From Henckelia pumila (lineage: Eukaryota; Streptophyta; Magnoliopsida; Lamiales; Gesneriaceae): a DNA stretch of 64,000 nucleotides. Below are positions 10,111 through 20,534 of the stretch, one piece after another (within the stretch, counting starts at the first letter, position 1; the number at the start of each line of letters is the position of its first letter). The stretch spans positions 137,833,402 through 137,897,401 of the forward strand of contig NC_133122.1 in the NCBI RefSeq assembly GCF_033568475.1. The letters run 5' to 3'. The notes below the pieces were generated by a model, which did not search any database, was not told where the DNA came from, and worked only from the letters and a program-made list of their open reading frames with translations. Position numbers and translations under genes: made by a program.

Positions 10111-11770
10111 AATCAGCTAGGGCTTGAGCTTTTATGGCTGTCCGGGGCTTGAATTTGATGTCATACTCACTCAACTCTGTAATCCATCTGATAAGTCTCC
10201 CTGATGCATCTGGATTAGCTGCAATTTTTCCCAGAACGCTGTTGGTGAGCACCGTGATGGGGTGTGACAAAAAATAAGGACGCAATTTTCTCGCAGTGAT
10301 AACTAAATCTAAGGCTAGTTTTTCCTGCGTTAAATAGTTGAGTTCAGCTCCCTTCAAGGCATGACTCACAAAGTACACAGGCTGATGATTTATTCCGTCC
10401 TTCCTGACTAGGACTGAACTGGCTGCTCGGTTGGTCACCGCCAGATATAAGAACAATTCTTCCCCTTGGATATGCTTATTCAGCATGGGCAACTGCTGTA
10501 AGTAAGCTTTCAAGTCCTGGAAAGCTTTCTCACTTTCATTATCCCATTCAAAATTTTTCATTTTTCGTAGTGCCTTAAAGAAAGGGAGGCTTTTATCTGC
10601 TGATCTGCTTATAAACCGGTCCAGTGCTGTAATTCTTCCTTTTAATCTCTGTACTTCCTGTATATTCTTGGGGGAGCTCATAGTAATGATGGCTTGGACC
10701 TTTTCGATATTAGCTTCGATTCCCCTTCTTGTAACCATATAACCCAGAAACTTTCCAGCTCGGACTCCGAAAGTACACTTGCAGGGGTTTAGCTTAAGCC
10801 GATAGTGCTTTAAAGTCTGAACAGTTTGAGTTAGGTTGGTAATGAACTGGTCCGCAGTTCGGGTCTTGACCAGGATATCATCTACATAGACCTCGATATT
10901 TTTTCCAATTTGCTGCTCGAATACTCTATCCATCAACCTTTGGTATGTAGCCCCGGCGTTTTTGAGTCCAAACGGCATGACCACATAGGAATAGGTTCCT
11001 GCTGATGTGACAAAACTGACCTTGTCTTTGTCCTCTTTTGCCAAGGGAATTTGGTGATATCCTTGGTAAGCATCCAAAAAGCTAAGTAATTCATGCCCTG
11101 CAGTGGAATCGACAAGCTGGTCTATTCTAGGTAGGGGGTAGCAATCTTTAGGGCATGCTTTATTCAAATCTCGAAAATCTACACACATACGTCATTTTCC
11201 CGTAGATTTCGGGACTAAGACTATGTTAGACAACCAGGTCGGGAAGTGGATTTCTTCAATATGCCCAGCCCTGAGTAGCTCGTCCACCTGCTCCTTTATT
11301 ACTGCATCTTTTTCAGGACCGAAGTGCCTTTTCTTTTGAATAATAGGGCGACAGCCCTTTATTACATTGAGCTTGTGCTCTGCAATTTCCCGATGGACCC
11401 CTACCAGGTCTAAAACTGACCACGCGAAGACGTCTTTATTTTTTTGCAAACATTCCAGTAGTAGTTGCTTCAACTCTGCTTCAAGGGTACGGGCAATTTT
11501 TACCATCCCCGAAGTAGGGGAGATCATTATTTCTTCAATTTCTTCTTCAGCAGTGACAGATGTGTCTTCTATCAAGTTGAATTTTTCCATGCCAGCAAAT
11601 CCAGGTCTGTCAACATTATCAGTCCTGGCTACTTTTTGTTCTATTCTGACTTCCTCCACATAACACTTTTGTGCAATAACTTGATCACCTTGCACCTCAC
11701 CGACCTCATTACCCACTGGGAACTTAATTTTCTGATGCAGAGCTGATGCAACGGCCATGAAAGTGGTCAT
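10091..11770 (-). pseudogene. Tat reverse transcriptase and RNase H, broken
   Basis: The frame encodes the reverse transcriptase that copies element RNA to DNA, followed by its RNase H. RT begins upstream of 11192 (RPIIQKKRHFGPEKDAVI, then IVLVPKSTGK). A TGA stop at 11192-11194 interrupts it one codon later, where the family normally has Trp. It then continues with R-M-CVDFRDLNKACPKD, FLDAYQGYHQI, PFGLKNAGATYQRLMD and the catalytic VYVDDILVK. The connection and RNase H follow (FLYLAVTNRAASSVL, LNYLTQEKLALDLV). A stop at 10091-10093 ends the frame just before the second RNase H. Apart from the single nonsense codons the domains are well conserved, consistent with moderate age. Confidence 0.9.
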
Positions 11771-12318
11771 GGTAGGTCTACCCAGTATGCGTTATAGGCA
11801 GATGGAGCGTCTACTATAATAAAGCACACAATCCTGGTCTTGCGACCGTTGCCCTTCCAAAGAGTTAGGGGTAGATGTACTAACCCAACAGGCTGGATTG
11901 CATGACCCGTGAAACCAAAGAGTGATGTGACGACGGGCTCTATTCTGTACTGTCCCAGGTCCATTTGATTGATAGCTTCTTGGAATATAACATTGACAAA
12001 ACTGCCTGAATCCACAAATATCCGGGTCACATCGTAATTCGCGACCATGGCCCTTATTACCAGTGCATCATTATGGTTGTTAGCAACCCCTTTTAAATCT
12101 TCCGGCCCAAAAGAGAGGGTCGAGCCAGTGTTGACAGTTTGATTGTCAATCTCCATATTTATTAATTTTTGGCTGCTAGTATTCCTAGCTTTATTGGAAT
12201 CTCCATCAGTAGGGCCTCCTGAAATCATATTGATAATTCCCCGAGCAGGCGGAGCCGGTCTTTGATGAGCTCGGTCATCACTAGGCTGGTCCTGATTTGG
12301 GCGAATTGAAATCCTCAT
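11767..12318 (-). pseudogene. Tat aspartic protease, frameshifted
   Basis: The retroviral-type aspartic protease is recognised by the active-site block RIFVDSGSFVNVIF and by the upstream conserved INMISGGPTDGDS stretch. At its end the normally conserved S-A-Y-N-A-I-L-G-R-P motif is broken by an apparent 1-bp deletion near 11785-11795, so the frame ends at 11767. The same motif's second half (ILGRPT) opens the next frame. At its start it overlaps gag in another frame (12281-12318), indicating another small indel. It would lie in one gag-pol polyprotein in an intact element. Confidence 0.85.
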
Positions 12319-13468
12319 GAGGAGGAGCAGTCCTGGCTCTCTGTCTCAATCTTTCTTGTTGTTTCCTGTTCGGACGGTACCCCTCTTGTCGGATCAATAT
12401 ATTTTTTATTTCAGAATGTTGTTGTATTATCCTCTCAATCTCCTGATCTAATTGTCGGCAGTCTTCTGTAGTATGCCCATACTCATTATGAAAGTGACAA
12501 TATTTATCTGATTGCCTGTTTCGGGGTCCATTTTCCGTCCACGGAGGCCTTTGTGTGAGTTTTCGATCGTCACAAATTTGTAGGGCTCGGACTTTACTCA
12601 TGCGTAAAGGAGTGAAAGAGGTGAATTCTCCCAACAATGCAGGTCGGAATGGCTGTCCCATCCCTGAATTATTGTTTGGAACCCTATTGTTCTTTGGACT
12701 TTTTGGCCGTTCCCTCTTCACAGCTGCCCGCGAAACCTGTATCTCTTCCATGTTGACATATTTTTCAGCTCGGGCAAGTAATTCTTCATATGTTTCTGGC
12801 GGCCTCTTTATTAGGAATTTAAGAAAATCTTTTGTATCCAGCCCTTGCATGAAGGCACTGATGAGCAGGTCTGGAATAGCCATGGGTACCTCGAGAGTCA
12901 AGGCACTAAACCTGCGGATGTATGCTCTCAAATTTTCATGTTCTTGTTGCTTGATTGCAAAGAGGCTGAAAGTAGTGGTAGGATGCTTTTTGCTGCTAGC
13001 AAAGTGATGCAAAAAGAATTTGCTGAAATCCTTGAATTCCTTGATCTCCCCAGGACGTAGCATATTGAACCATTGCTGGGCTGGTCCTATGAGAGTAGTA
13101 AGGAAAGACCGGCACTTAATCTGATCAGAATATTTATGCAACAGAGCTGCATTCTCAAAACGTGCCAAATGGTCTTCAGGATCCCCTTTGCCATCATACT
13201 CCCCAACATGAGGCAATTTGACCTGATTGGGGAGGTCGGCGTCCAATATCTCCTGAGTAAAAGGAATGTTTCTTGTTGTGGTAGCTAGGTACCCGGACTG
13301 TTTTTTCCTTAACTGCTCCATCTCCTCCTTCAACTTTCTGATTTCATCGAGGTGGGCATTATGATCAATGTGTAGTGGATTGGCCCCTGCTCTTTCTGCA
13401 AAAGCCCTCTGAACAGCCTGAGCTACTAGTACCTCTAAATTTGGGTGATCTTCATTCTGATTAGCCAT
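12281..13468 (-). CDS. Tat gag (395 codons)
   Basis: This is the capsid/nucleocapsid precursor. It starts at an ATG about 40 bp inside the 5' LTR end, directly after the PBS. A short coiled coil lies near residues 40-60. The retrotransposon gag domain is seen at about 90-230 (VKLPHVGEYDGKGDPEDHL, WFNMLRPGEI, FSKFFLHHF, LRAYIRRF). The C-terminal zinc knuckle CHFHNEYGHTTEDC has the CHHC arrangement common in Tat gag. The frame is open to the gag/protease junction, where a small frameshift separates it from the protease. It could still make Gag protein, the only Tat sense gene here that looks undamaged. Confidence 0.9.
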   Translation of the reverse strand: MANQNEDHPNLEVLVAQAVQRAFAERAGANPLHIDHNAHLDEIRKLKEEMEQLRKKQSGYLATTTRNIPFTQEILDADLPNQVKLPHVGEYDGKGDPEDHLARFENAALLHKYSDQIKCRSFLTTLIGPAQQWFNMLRPGEIKEFKDFSKFFLHHFASSKKHPTTTFSLFAIKQQEHENLRAYIRRFSALTLEVPMAIPDLLISAFMQGLDTKDFLKFLIKRPPETYEELLARAEKYVNMEEIQVSRAAVKRERPKSPKNNRVPNNNSGMGQPFRPALLGEFTSFTPLRMSKVRALQICDDRKLTQRPPWTENGPRNRQSDKYCHFHNEYGHTTEDCRQLDQEIERIIQQHSEIKNILIRQEGYRPNRKQQERLRQRARTAPPHEDFNSPKSGPA

Positions 13469-13490
13469 CGAAACTCTTTTTCTTCAAATT

Positions 13491-13506
13491 CCCACAGACG
13501 GCGCCA
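13491..13506 (-). other. primer-binding site of Tat element
   Basis: On the minus strand TGGCGCCGTCTGTGGG lies immediately after the 5' LTR end at 13509. It differs by one base from the PBS of copia F. The tRNA was not assigned. Confidence 0.7.
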
Positions 13507-13508
13507 AT

Positions 13509-14109
13509 TGATGATGTCGGAATTTTACCTCGGGTTCGGCCTGGTAGAATGGATCCTCCAAATTTCCAATGAATCAGGTCGGGTCAGGTACACCAAGTTC
13601 TGCACAAGCAATAGCTAGGTCAAGGGGCGCCGAAAGTGTTTTCGGCATGACCCCTCCAATGCCTAAGTCAGTGTCTTGAAGGCAGAGAGTATGATTAATG
13701 CGAAAACTGATAGATATGAATGCGTGAATGTAAAAGTGTGTAATGAATAATGAATACCATAACAGTACCTGTATTTATAGGAAAAATAGAGTAAGTTACC
13801 TAGTCGAATTATAACATGTCATGGAGTAGGACACTTCACTCATTGGTCCGCCCTTGAGTTTATCCCTATCTCATTCATATCTGTGCAATGGTCAAGCTTA
13901 TCTCCAATGTATTCAAGTTCCACTTGACCTATAAAACATACCAAGCCCTATTGGGCCCCAGCTTGAGTCAGCCCAGTAATAAGCAGCCCAGGTCTAGACA
14001 TGCCCTAACAGGTAGAAAACTGGGTTGGACCTGATATATAATAATAATCCCAAAATTGGGCCAACCCATAATGAACGGATTCGGGTCAAAATAATTTTTT
14101 GGGGCATCA
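13509..14109 (-). repeat. 5' LTR of Tat element
   Basis: This is the partner of 3567-4165. On the minus strand it precedes the PBS and gag, so it is the 5' LTR. About 20 mismatches and one 2-bp indel separate the two copies by eye. Confidence 0.92.
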
Positions 14110-14262
14110 TACTCTATAAAAACATGTTCAATTCCTCTTGTTTCTGGGCATCAACTGTGAATTGTTGAAGAAGCCTGACACGAGATCATAAAAATGGAAT
14201 AGAAAAATCAGTTGGCTTTCCTGCAAAGTTACAATAATCTCACATGATAGTAGTGCTCATAC

Positions 14263-14760
14263 CTGGACTAGATGTGACAAGGAATATACATAAACCGCGT
14301 TTTCAGAACAAAGAAATACTAATGATTTCTTTTCCATGGTGTTGTTGGAATTGATGTTATCTAATATTCCTTGTACAACTGTCAAGAAGTACGAACACTT
14401 AATCAAAATGGATTAAATTAATGAAACATTTTAGATATTTAATTATATAGGCCATGAGACACAAGCACCATCTTCCAAATGGCAAGAAAAAAAAATGTAA
14501 TAAGAAATGATACTCACCCGAAATCTGTGTATAAGCTCTAGATGGTTTCTTTGGACGAACCTTACTGGAGCTTAGTGTATTTCCCGAGTCACACTCGAGA
14601 GACAAAACTGATGAATCTTTTGTTGCCACAAGCAAAAGATTTTTGTCAAAACCATGGAAGCTGCAAGTTTCAAATTGCGTCGAAATGTTCCCTTTTAAAA
14701 TTCACTGGCAATGAGTCTTTGATACAAGATGGTAGGCCCTTCTACATCAATCAACGAAAC
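14263..14760 (-). pseudogene. tomosyn/Lgl-like WD-repeat protein, two exons
   Basis: Two exon-like segments resemble plant tomosyn/lethal-giant-larvae proteins, which bind SNAREs in vesicle traffic. The first, 14760-14518, follows an acceptor CTTACCAG. It contains FETCSFHGFDKNLLLVATKD and then SGNTLSSS and PKKPSRA, and ends at a GTGAGT donor. The second, 14378-14263, follows TTGACAG, reads KKSLVFLCSENAVYVYSL then SHLVQ, and ends at a GTATGA donor. The two join in phase. Within the first exon the 5' part lies in another frame and has a TAA, so there is at least one lesion. Only a small piece of a protein that is normally about 1000 residues is present. The assignment rests on remembered family patterns and needs a search. 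Confidence 0.6.
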
Positions 14761-15407
14761 CTGGTAAGAAAATTTAGAGGATAATAATTTTAATTTTTAA
14801 AAAAATATATTCTTGAATCCTAAAGCATACCAGAATTATTAAAGCGCCGACAGCAAGCTCTCAATGTTAGTGTACTATCCATAGAATAATTAATTACATA
14901 TATACCTTCACTGGCATCTGATCCTCCTGGTATATCTGTTACAAGCATGCACCCAAAAAATTTAGAGCACCGATCATTTAAATGCCAAGGAGGGGAATTT
15001 TCCAGAAAACATGGTTAGAATATGGCTTAAAAGCCGGAATAAATTAAAGCCAAGACAATCTTCTTTCTCAAGACAGAATCTAAAGAATTTGACATGGTTG
15101 ATCACTAATTCGCATTATTCTTATTCGCATTAACACGACAAAAGTATTTACTTCAATAAAAGTTTCTGCCATGAGATTCTTCACCTAAACCATTTAATAA
15201 CAATCCAAGATGCTATTCTCATTGGCCCATTTAATCCAAAGTAACAAAAATAAACTTTCAACCGAATCCCTTTGTCCACACACATCGAGAAAGTTGTATT
15301 TTCATGAAATATCATAGAGATAAAAGGAAAATCTTAAACAGGATATGAATTGAAAAGATTTGTGAATGCTCGAGTTTAATAATAGGAAAAACTACAAATT
15401 CACAAAC

Positions 15408-15484
15408 CTGCAAATGACTTTTAACTTCATCGTTTGTGAGTCCATCGACCTTCATCAACTCCCTAACCTGTTTAGGTACGGCAA
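15408..15484 (-). pseudogene. GARP (HHO/NIGT1-type) DNA-binding exon
   Basis: This 77-bp minus-strand segment lies between an acceptor GTGTAG and a donor CAG/GTTTGT. It encodes [20 protein letters not shown] followed by KSHLQ. That is the second half of the GARP Myb-like DNA-binding domain, closest to the HHO/HRS1 (NIGT1) group of nitrate/phosphate-responsive repressors, where this part is a separate exon of this size. The first half of the domain and the rest of the gene are absent nearby. It is an isolated captured exon, not a working gene. Confidence 0.75.
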
Positions 15485-15572
15485 CTACACGATCCAATCA
15501 ATAACAACATTATTTATCAGACAATCGTGGATCAACAATTTGTAGTAATTCTAACAAGATAAAATTGACTAC

Positions 15573-15738
15573 CTTATCGATAGTAGGATCCAAATTCTGA
15601 AGCTTCTGATTGTATACACCCTCTGCCTGTAGCAGTTAATAGAAAGTAATAAAATATCTATTCACAGCTCCAATCTATTACCACCAAACAGATAGAATGC
15701 TTTACCTGAATTCCAGCATCACTTTTCTTGACCTCCCT
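15573..15738 (-). pseudogene. two unassigned exon-like segments
   Basis: Segments 15738-15706 (33 bp) and 15626-15573 (54 bp) are each bounded by AG and GT splice signals and are both in phase 0. Read together they give REVKKSDAGIQ joined to AEGVYNQKLQNLDPTIDK. I do not recognise the protein. The exact phase match argues that they are consecutive exons of one source gene. Confidence 0.4.
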
Positions 15739-16018
15739 CTATATATCAGCAAAGTATTTCTCTTTTTTTTTTTCCTCTATATTATGTCTAAGAATCTCTT
15801 GAGGAAGTTTTGTCCTCTCGAAATTAATAAACCTTACCCAAATATTAAAAAAATCAATAACATAAGAAAGTATTTAACTCATATACGAAAACCAAAGCCA
15901 CATGGGGAATAGAGAGACACAAGAATCCAAGCTTACGTACATGAATCAAAAAATTACTCAAAATACAAGCTATAAGTTCGAAATAAATTTTGTAAAAATA
16001 AAAAATTTGATCGGTATA

Positions 16019-16376
16019 CACTACAAGAAAAACGGCCAAAGACAACGCTTTTTCCGCGTTGTTAATGTCCCCGAAAAAGCGTTGTCGTAGCCAGTGTTGT
16101 AAAAGACCACGCTCAAAGACAACGCTTTTTTAAGCGTTGTCGTATCTAAAAACGACAACGCTTTTTCCGCGTTGTCTTTGTCACAAAAAGCGTTGTTGTA
16201 GCCAATATTGTAAAAGGCCGCGGTCAAAGACAACGCTTAAAAAGCGTTGTCGTTTTGAGCAAAGACAACGCATAAAAAACGTTGTGATATTTGAAAAAGC
16301 GTTGTCTTTTTTAGTAACGACAACGCTTTTTTCACCTACGACAACGTTTAAAAAGCGTTGTCTTTTCTCAAATAAA
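16019..16376. repeat. left terminus and subterminal repeats of CACTA element
   Basis: After the 13-bp terminus, at least a dozen copies of ACAACGCTTTTT or its reverse complement AAAAAGCGTTGT occur in about 330 bp. Several are paired as hairpins, for example around 16130-16150 and 16230-16255. Open frames here (both strands) arise from the repeats and are not genes. Confidence 0.85.
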
Positions 16377-16544
16377 AAACAAAAAAAAATTAATTCACAA
16401 ATTTTCAATATTATCACCCAATATTCAAAATTTTTAAAAATTAAATCTAATATACAATATTTTAATATTATAAATCATTCAAATATAACAAAAATCATTC
16501 AAATATAACAAATAATCGAACTCTTCATGTTCATCTCGGCCATG

Positions 16545-16903
16545 TCAAAGTTCCTGTCTTATCACTGCAATTGGTAGTTGATGATCCCCTAGTTTCACAA
16601 GCTGAAATCCTACGCACCTGTAGAACAATTTGTATCAGCAATTTCTTGAAGAATACAATATCAACACTGAACAAATCCTGACAGAGAACCATAATTAATT
16701 ACATACCAAGGCCTTGTCAGCCATCATTTTCTTCATTGAGTACACTAGACTGTAGAAAATTAAAGAAAAATCAAGCTCATGAATAACAAGATTGGAGATG
16801 GTAAAATGGTAGGTGGCTGATAACAGACAACTTAATGGCACACTTACGTCAAGGTTACTGCCAATGGAAGCCCTCCAAGAACCGCAACAACGACAATCGT
16901 GAT
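16545..16903 (-). pseudogene. ACA-type Ca2+-ATPase fragment, three exons
   Basis: Three minus-strand exons match the core of plant autoinhibited P2B Ca2+-ATPases, which pump Ca2+ out of the cytosol. Exon 16903-16848 reads ITIVVVAVLGGLPLAVTLT (transmembrane segment 4). Exon 16749-16707 reads LVYSMKKMMADKAL. The segment from 16617 to about 16545 reads VRRISACETRGSSTTNCSD followed by KTGTLT, containing the phosphorylated Asp motif DKTGT. Splice signals (TATAG, GTAAGT, CTACAG, GTATGT, CTACAG) are intact and phases agree. The conserved P-E-G-L-P of segment 4, needed for Ca2+ binding, is changed to L-G-G-L-P, and the match ends just after DKTGTLT. It is a captured fragment under no visible constraint. 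Confidence 0.85.
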
Positions 16904-18998
16904 CTATACCAAACATCAGTCAGTTAGATCATGGACTCCCAAATTCAAATCAAAGTTAAACAGAGAAAGAGCTAAACCCATATTAAGCAAACAAGAATCA
17001 TATAAAGCTGCTGACACTGTAGGAAGAGCAATAGAAGATGTTGACATGAATAGAATCATATAAAAGCATATCAAATAACAATTGAGGTTGACATATATTA
17101 ATACAAGTAAGAATATTTACTGTAGAGGACTGAAGTATTTTTAAAACTATCTCCATAACATGGTGGAATAATAAATATTCCTTTTCCAAGTAATTTATAT
17201 AGTTATTTTCCAATTAATCACACTTTAATTTAGTTTTAAATACAATTTTTATCCAATATTTTCTAACCTAATTCAATACAATAACCAGTAGTGTTTATAT
17301 CTGAAGTGCCTTGAACTCAAATATTTGGTCATTAGCATATTAATTGTTTTTTCACATTTTAACATGGGATCATTCATGTATTTCCAATTGGTTTCAGTTG
17401 AGAAATTTAACCTAAGTACTATCCATATATATGTTTGTTATTGTGTTTAAAAAAAATATTACATAATACATGGTTTAAAGAAGAAATTTTGATTTTGATT
17501 TAAATAATTTATAAGCTTCACACTATTTAATATTTGTTTTCTACAATTTTTAAGGAGGTCGATTTCTACACTGGTAACTCAAACAAGTTCACAAAGTTTA
17601 AGTGCCACCTGACCTGGCTAAGTTTCACCGTGGATTCAGCACACTGCCTCCCCAAATTACAACCAACCAGACATGACAAAGCTGAATTCACCACAGTTTC
17701 TGCCTGCAAATATAAAACCATTTGATAATACTCCTAGGATTTTAAAGTATAGGTCCATTTATAAGCACAAGGCAAGATATTGTGATGTGATTATAGTGCA
17801 AAATATCATAGAAATGCACCTCAGTGACTCCAATGGCCAGTAGTTTTGCATAGTCATCTATAGTGCCTAGACATCAGTACTGGTGCTAGATGTTCTTCCC
17901 CTCAGAAATTCAAGTTGCCTAGCTGCCTAGACATGTAGAACTTAAGTTAGTAATGCACTAAGCCAAAAATATATCCAAAAAAATGCAAAAAATTGCTGCC
18001 AGCATGCAAAATGTAGCTGGATATTATGGCATGTCAGTCTCTTGTCATGGTTTTCGTATTATGTTCTTATACTTCACAAATATATACATAAAAACTATAG
18101 CATATTGTTAAATAAAGCAATTAAAATAACAAGTTTCATGACTAAATCATTGTAACACATAATTAGGACTTGTCCCTGAGCAAAAAAAAATTAGTCAACG
18201 AGGACTTTTGTTGATTAATGTACAAAAATGACAGAGAATACAAGATAATAACCACTCAGCAAACAAACATATCTTTTCAATGCAGGTCAACTAGTATAAA
18301 ATCCAGTCCAGCAAGCATAATCATTGTTTGCATATCTGTTCCAAATCAACAGTAACAGTATCTTGGATCAAGATAAATATAAACATCAGAATAAAAAAAT
18401 AGGAATACAAGTTAGTTAGTGCTCAGGGGAAATAATCATCAATTTTCAGGGGCCAATATTCACTAGCAGCATGTTTTTCATTCGTGTATATAGATGGTGT
18501 TGAATATATCTATAAATCGGCTATAGATCAGATGAGGGCAAGCAAATACGTGGTAGAAATTGTTTATTAGCAGAAGAGTTCACAGTTTGAATGATAATTG
18601 TATTGCATCGGATATAAAGAAGTCAGACAAAATTTAGGATGCATATTCTCAAAGGTATTGAATTGCTAAAAAGTACTACCTATATGCACCTAAGCTTTTA
18701 ATAGGTCAGAAAGAAATCAGTAAATCACATTAATTGAAAAAATTTGCATACGATTTATTTACGACCGTTGTGTATACAAACAAGTGACCCGTTAACAAAA
18801 TCCGGTAAGGTTATAAGGCTTTGGCTATAAACAGGAATGACTCTTCTTCATTTTCAACACGTTGGGAATAACAGGGCTTGAGACTGTTTGGACCAGAATA
18901 ATACCAACCAGGAAGAAAACCAAGACTTTGCAACATATTAAAGACTTCTGAACCCTCTTGACAAAAACAATTCAGCCGTTCAACAGGCCCGTGTTTGG
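16904..18998. other. AT-rich interior of CACTA element
   Basis: Mostly AT-rich, intron-like sequence with no convincing gene. At the right end a minus-strand frame (18998-18811) is open and looks coding: it contains HGPVERLNCFCQEGSEVFN and then LQSLGFLPGWYYSGPN, ending at a TAA. It continues across the Athila-like insertion into 28102-28106. I do not recognise the protein. No signal was seen between 16950 and 18800 beyond short random frames. Confidence 0.45.
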
Positions 18999-19003
18999 AG
19001 TAG

Positions 19004-20400
19004 TGATAAGTGTATTTTATACACTTAATTTATATATGCTTTAATTGTTAATTGCTTGTTTCGAGCAGATTTATGTGGATATTTTGTTGTTTTTGTGTTT
19101 GTAGGAAATTATGGAATTTATGTGAAAAAGGAGGAAAAATAAGAAAAATGAGATTTGAGAGAAAAGAATTAAAAGAATAAAAGGGAAGAAGAAAGAAGAA
19201 AAGTAAAGAAACGTACAGACAAAAGAAAGGAACAGTGATGGGCCATCTTATTGGGCCAAAAGATCAGCGCTTCCCATTAGCGCTCAAAGAAGAGCTATCG
19301 CTCAAGTTCTTGGGAAGGTGAGAAACTTGAGATCAGAGGGCTATACGCGCGCGCGTGATTTCTGGAGCGGGCGCTTGTCGCTAAATTCTGAACTTGGAAA
19401 TTTTTATTCGGAAGGAAATTTTTATAATTTCTTGGGCTTTTGAGTGGGCTTTGTGAGACACTATAAAAGGGAATTTTTCATCTGATTATTGGGGGAGCCG
19501 CCGCAACAATTACACAGAAATCAGAGGTTTGATCGAGAGATTTTTCTTGAAGGATTTCTGGAAGCTTAACTTGAAGAACGAAGACGGAGTTTGATAGACC
19601 GGACACGGCGTCGACGACGGATTTGTTTCTTTTATCTTTTATTTTATTCTGAATATGTTTGAATTTATGGATTATTGTTTTATTCAGAATTTTATTATGA
19701 ACTAAATTTTTAGAGTCTAGAGGTCGGATGGAACCTGGTGTAGACATTTTCTTGAATTCTTGATTTTATTGAATTGAATTTCTTCTAGATTAATTGTTTT
19801 TTTCTAGAATTGATTGTCATTTCAATTATCTGATCAATAATTGATTTGTAATATTTATTTGAAATCTGGCACTCGGGAGAGGAGATTTTGAATAGGACCA
19901 TTGGAAAATACACTGTTAATTGTTTATCTGACTCGGGAGAGCTATTAACTTTAACAGAGCTTTTAAAGAGAACATTGTTTTGAATTGATCACTGCAAGTA
20001 AATTCTTAATAGGGATATTTGAATTCAATTGTAGTTGATATATTTTATTCGGCACTCGGGAGAGGGAATAATACACGTAAGTGTTCTTGGCTATTAATTC
20101 TTTGAAATTCATGAAGATTAATTAATTAGGATTGATTGTTGTTGAAACCAGGTGAAATCTATACCTCTAGACCATTTTCTCTGATTGATTATTCCTGAAA
20201 GTTGTTTGCGTGCTATCTAAAATCAACTGATTATTTATTTTAATTGCAAAATTCTTGATTATTGATTTTCTAGATAAAGTTTGGACTATTCTAATTACAA
20301 GCACTATTATTTTCATTTTACTCCCTGAGGAATCGATACTTGATTTTATCACTATATTAAAACTTGACACTCGTACGCTTGCGAGGAATTTTCAACACCA
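19004..20400 (+). repeat. 5' LTR of Athila-like element
   Basis: It begins TGATAAGTGTATTTTATACAC and ends TTCAACACCA, directly before the PBS. A TATA-like ACTATAAAAGGG lies near 19459. The LTR contains AGCGCT and GAGCTATCGCTC motifs (19265-19385) similar to those repeated in the internal region at 23040-23400. Three CACTCGGGAGAG or GACTCGGGAGAG copies (19870, 19931, 20053) are a further short repeat. Confidence 0.92.
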
Positions 20401-20406
20401 AGTTTT

Positions 20407-20424
20407 TGGCGCCGTTGCCGGGGA
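20407..20424 (+). other. primer-binding site of Athila-like element
   Basis: TGGCGCCGTTGCCGGGGA begins 7 bp after the LTR end. It is the form found throughout Athila elements. Confidence 0.85.
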
Positions 20425-20534
20425 GTAAATTTTGATTATTTTTTAGTCTTGTTACCAATTAGTCTAGATTTTAATTTAGAGTTTTTTTATTTTAAGTTAC
20501 TAATTAATTTGTTCTTATCTTTTAATTGCAGTCT

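Larger units (their letters stand above)
3567..14109 (-). mobile_element. complete Tat-lineage Ty3/gypsy retrotransposon
   Basis: This 10,543-bp element has LTRs of 599 and 601 bp and a perfect 5-bp target duplication TACTC (3562-3566 and 14110-14114). Its order on the minus strand is 5' LTR, PBS, gag, protease, RT, RNase H, a second RNase H, integrase, 3' region, 3' LTR. The second RNase H between the normal RNase H and integrase is characteristic of the Tat/Ogre/Retand group. The 3' region carries two generations of tandem repeats and an antisense multi-exon ORF, both known tendencies of Tat elements. The LTRs differ at about 20 of 600 sites by eye (about 3.3%), which would be near 1.3 million years at a rate of 1.3e-8 per site per year. 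That rate is borrowed from grasses. Coding frames contain several stops and frameshifts, so it is not autonomous now. Confidence 0.93.
14115..16018 (-). other. zone of captured host-gene fragments
   Basis: This stretch between the Tat element and the CACTA terminus holds several short open segments on the minus strand. Each is flanked by plausible splice signals, but they resemble different host genes: tomosyn-like exons (14263-14760), a GARP/HHO exon (15408-15484) and two unassigned exons (15573-15738). A further exon-like segment at about 14906-15003 (minus; contains WHLNDRCSKFFGCMLVTDI, ending at GAAG/GTATAT) is also open but not recognised. The rest is AT-rich and intron-like. Unrelated gene pieces with introns, all on one strand, point to capture by a transposon and not to a resident gene. 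I did not find clear termini for such an element here. Confidence 0.6.

Noticed and set aside
12555..13288. Plus-strand frames opposite Tat gag (150, 71 and 71 codons)
   Set aside because: They are shadows of the gag frame on the other strand.
14263..15738. A functional host gene (tomosyn or GARP) at this locus
   Set aside because: Only isolated exons are present, from different genes, with at least one frame lesion and no start or end of either gene.
3555..16018. Helitron termini around the gene-fragment zone
   Set aside because: I looked for a 5'-TC start, a CTRR end and an adjacent hairpin at the zone's edges and found no convincing set.
16019..16376. A stand-alone MITE
   Set aside because: Only one CACTA terminus is present here; the partner terminus in inverted orientation is at 30204.
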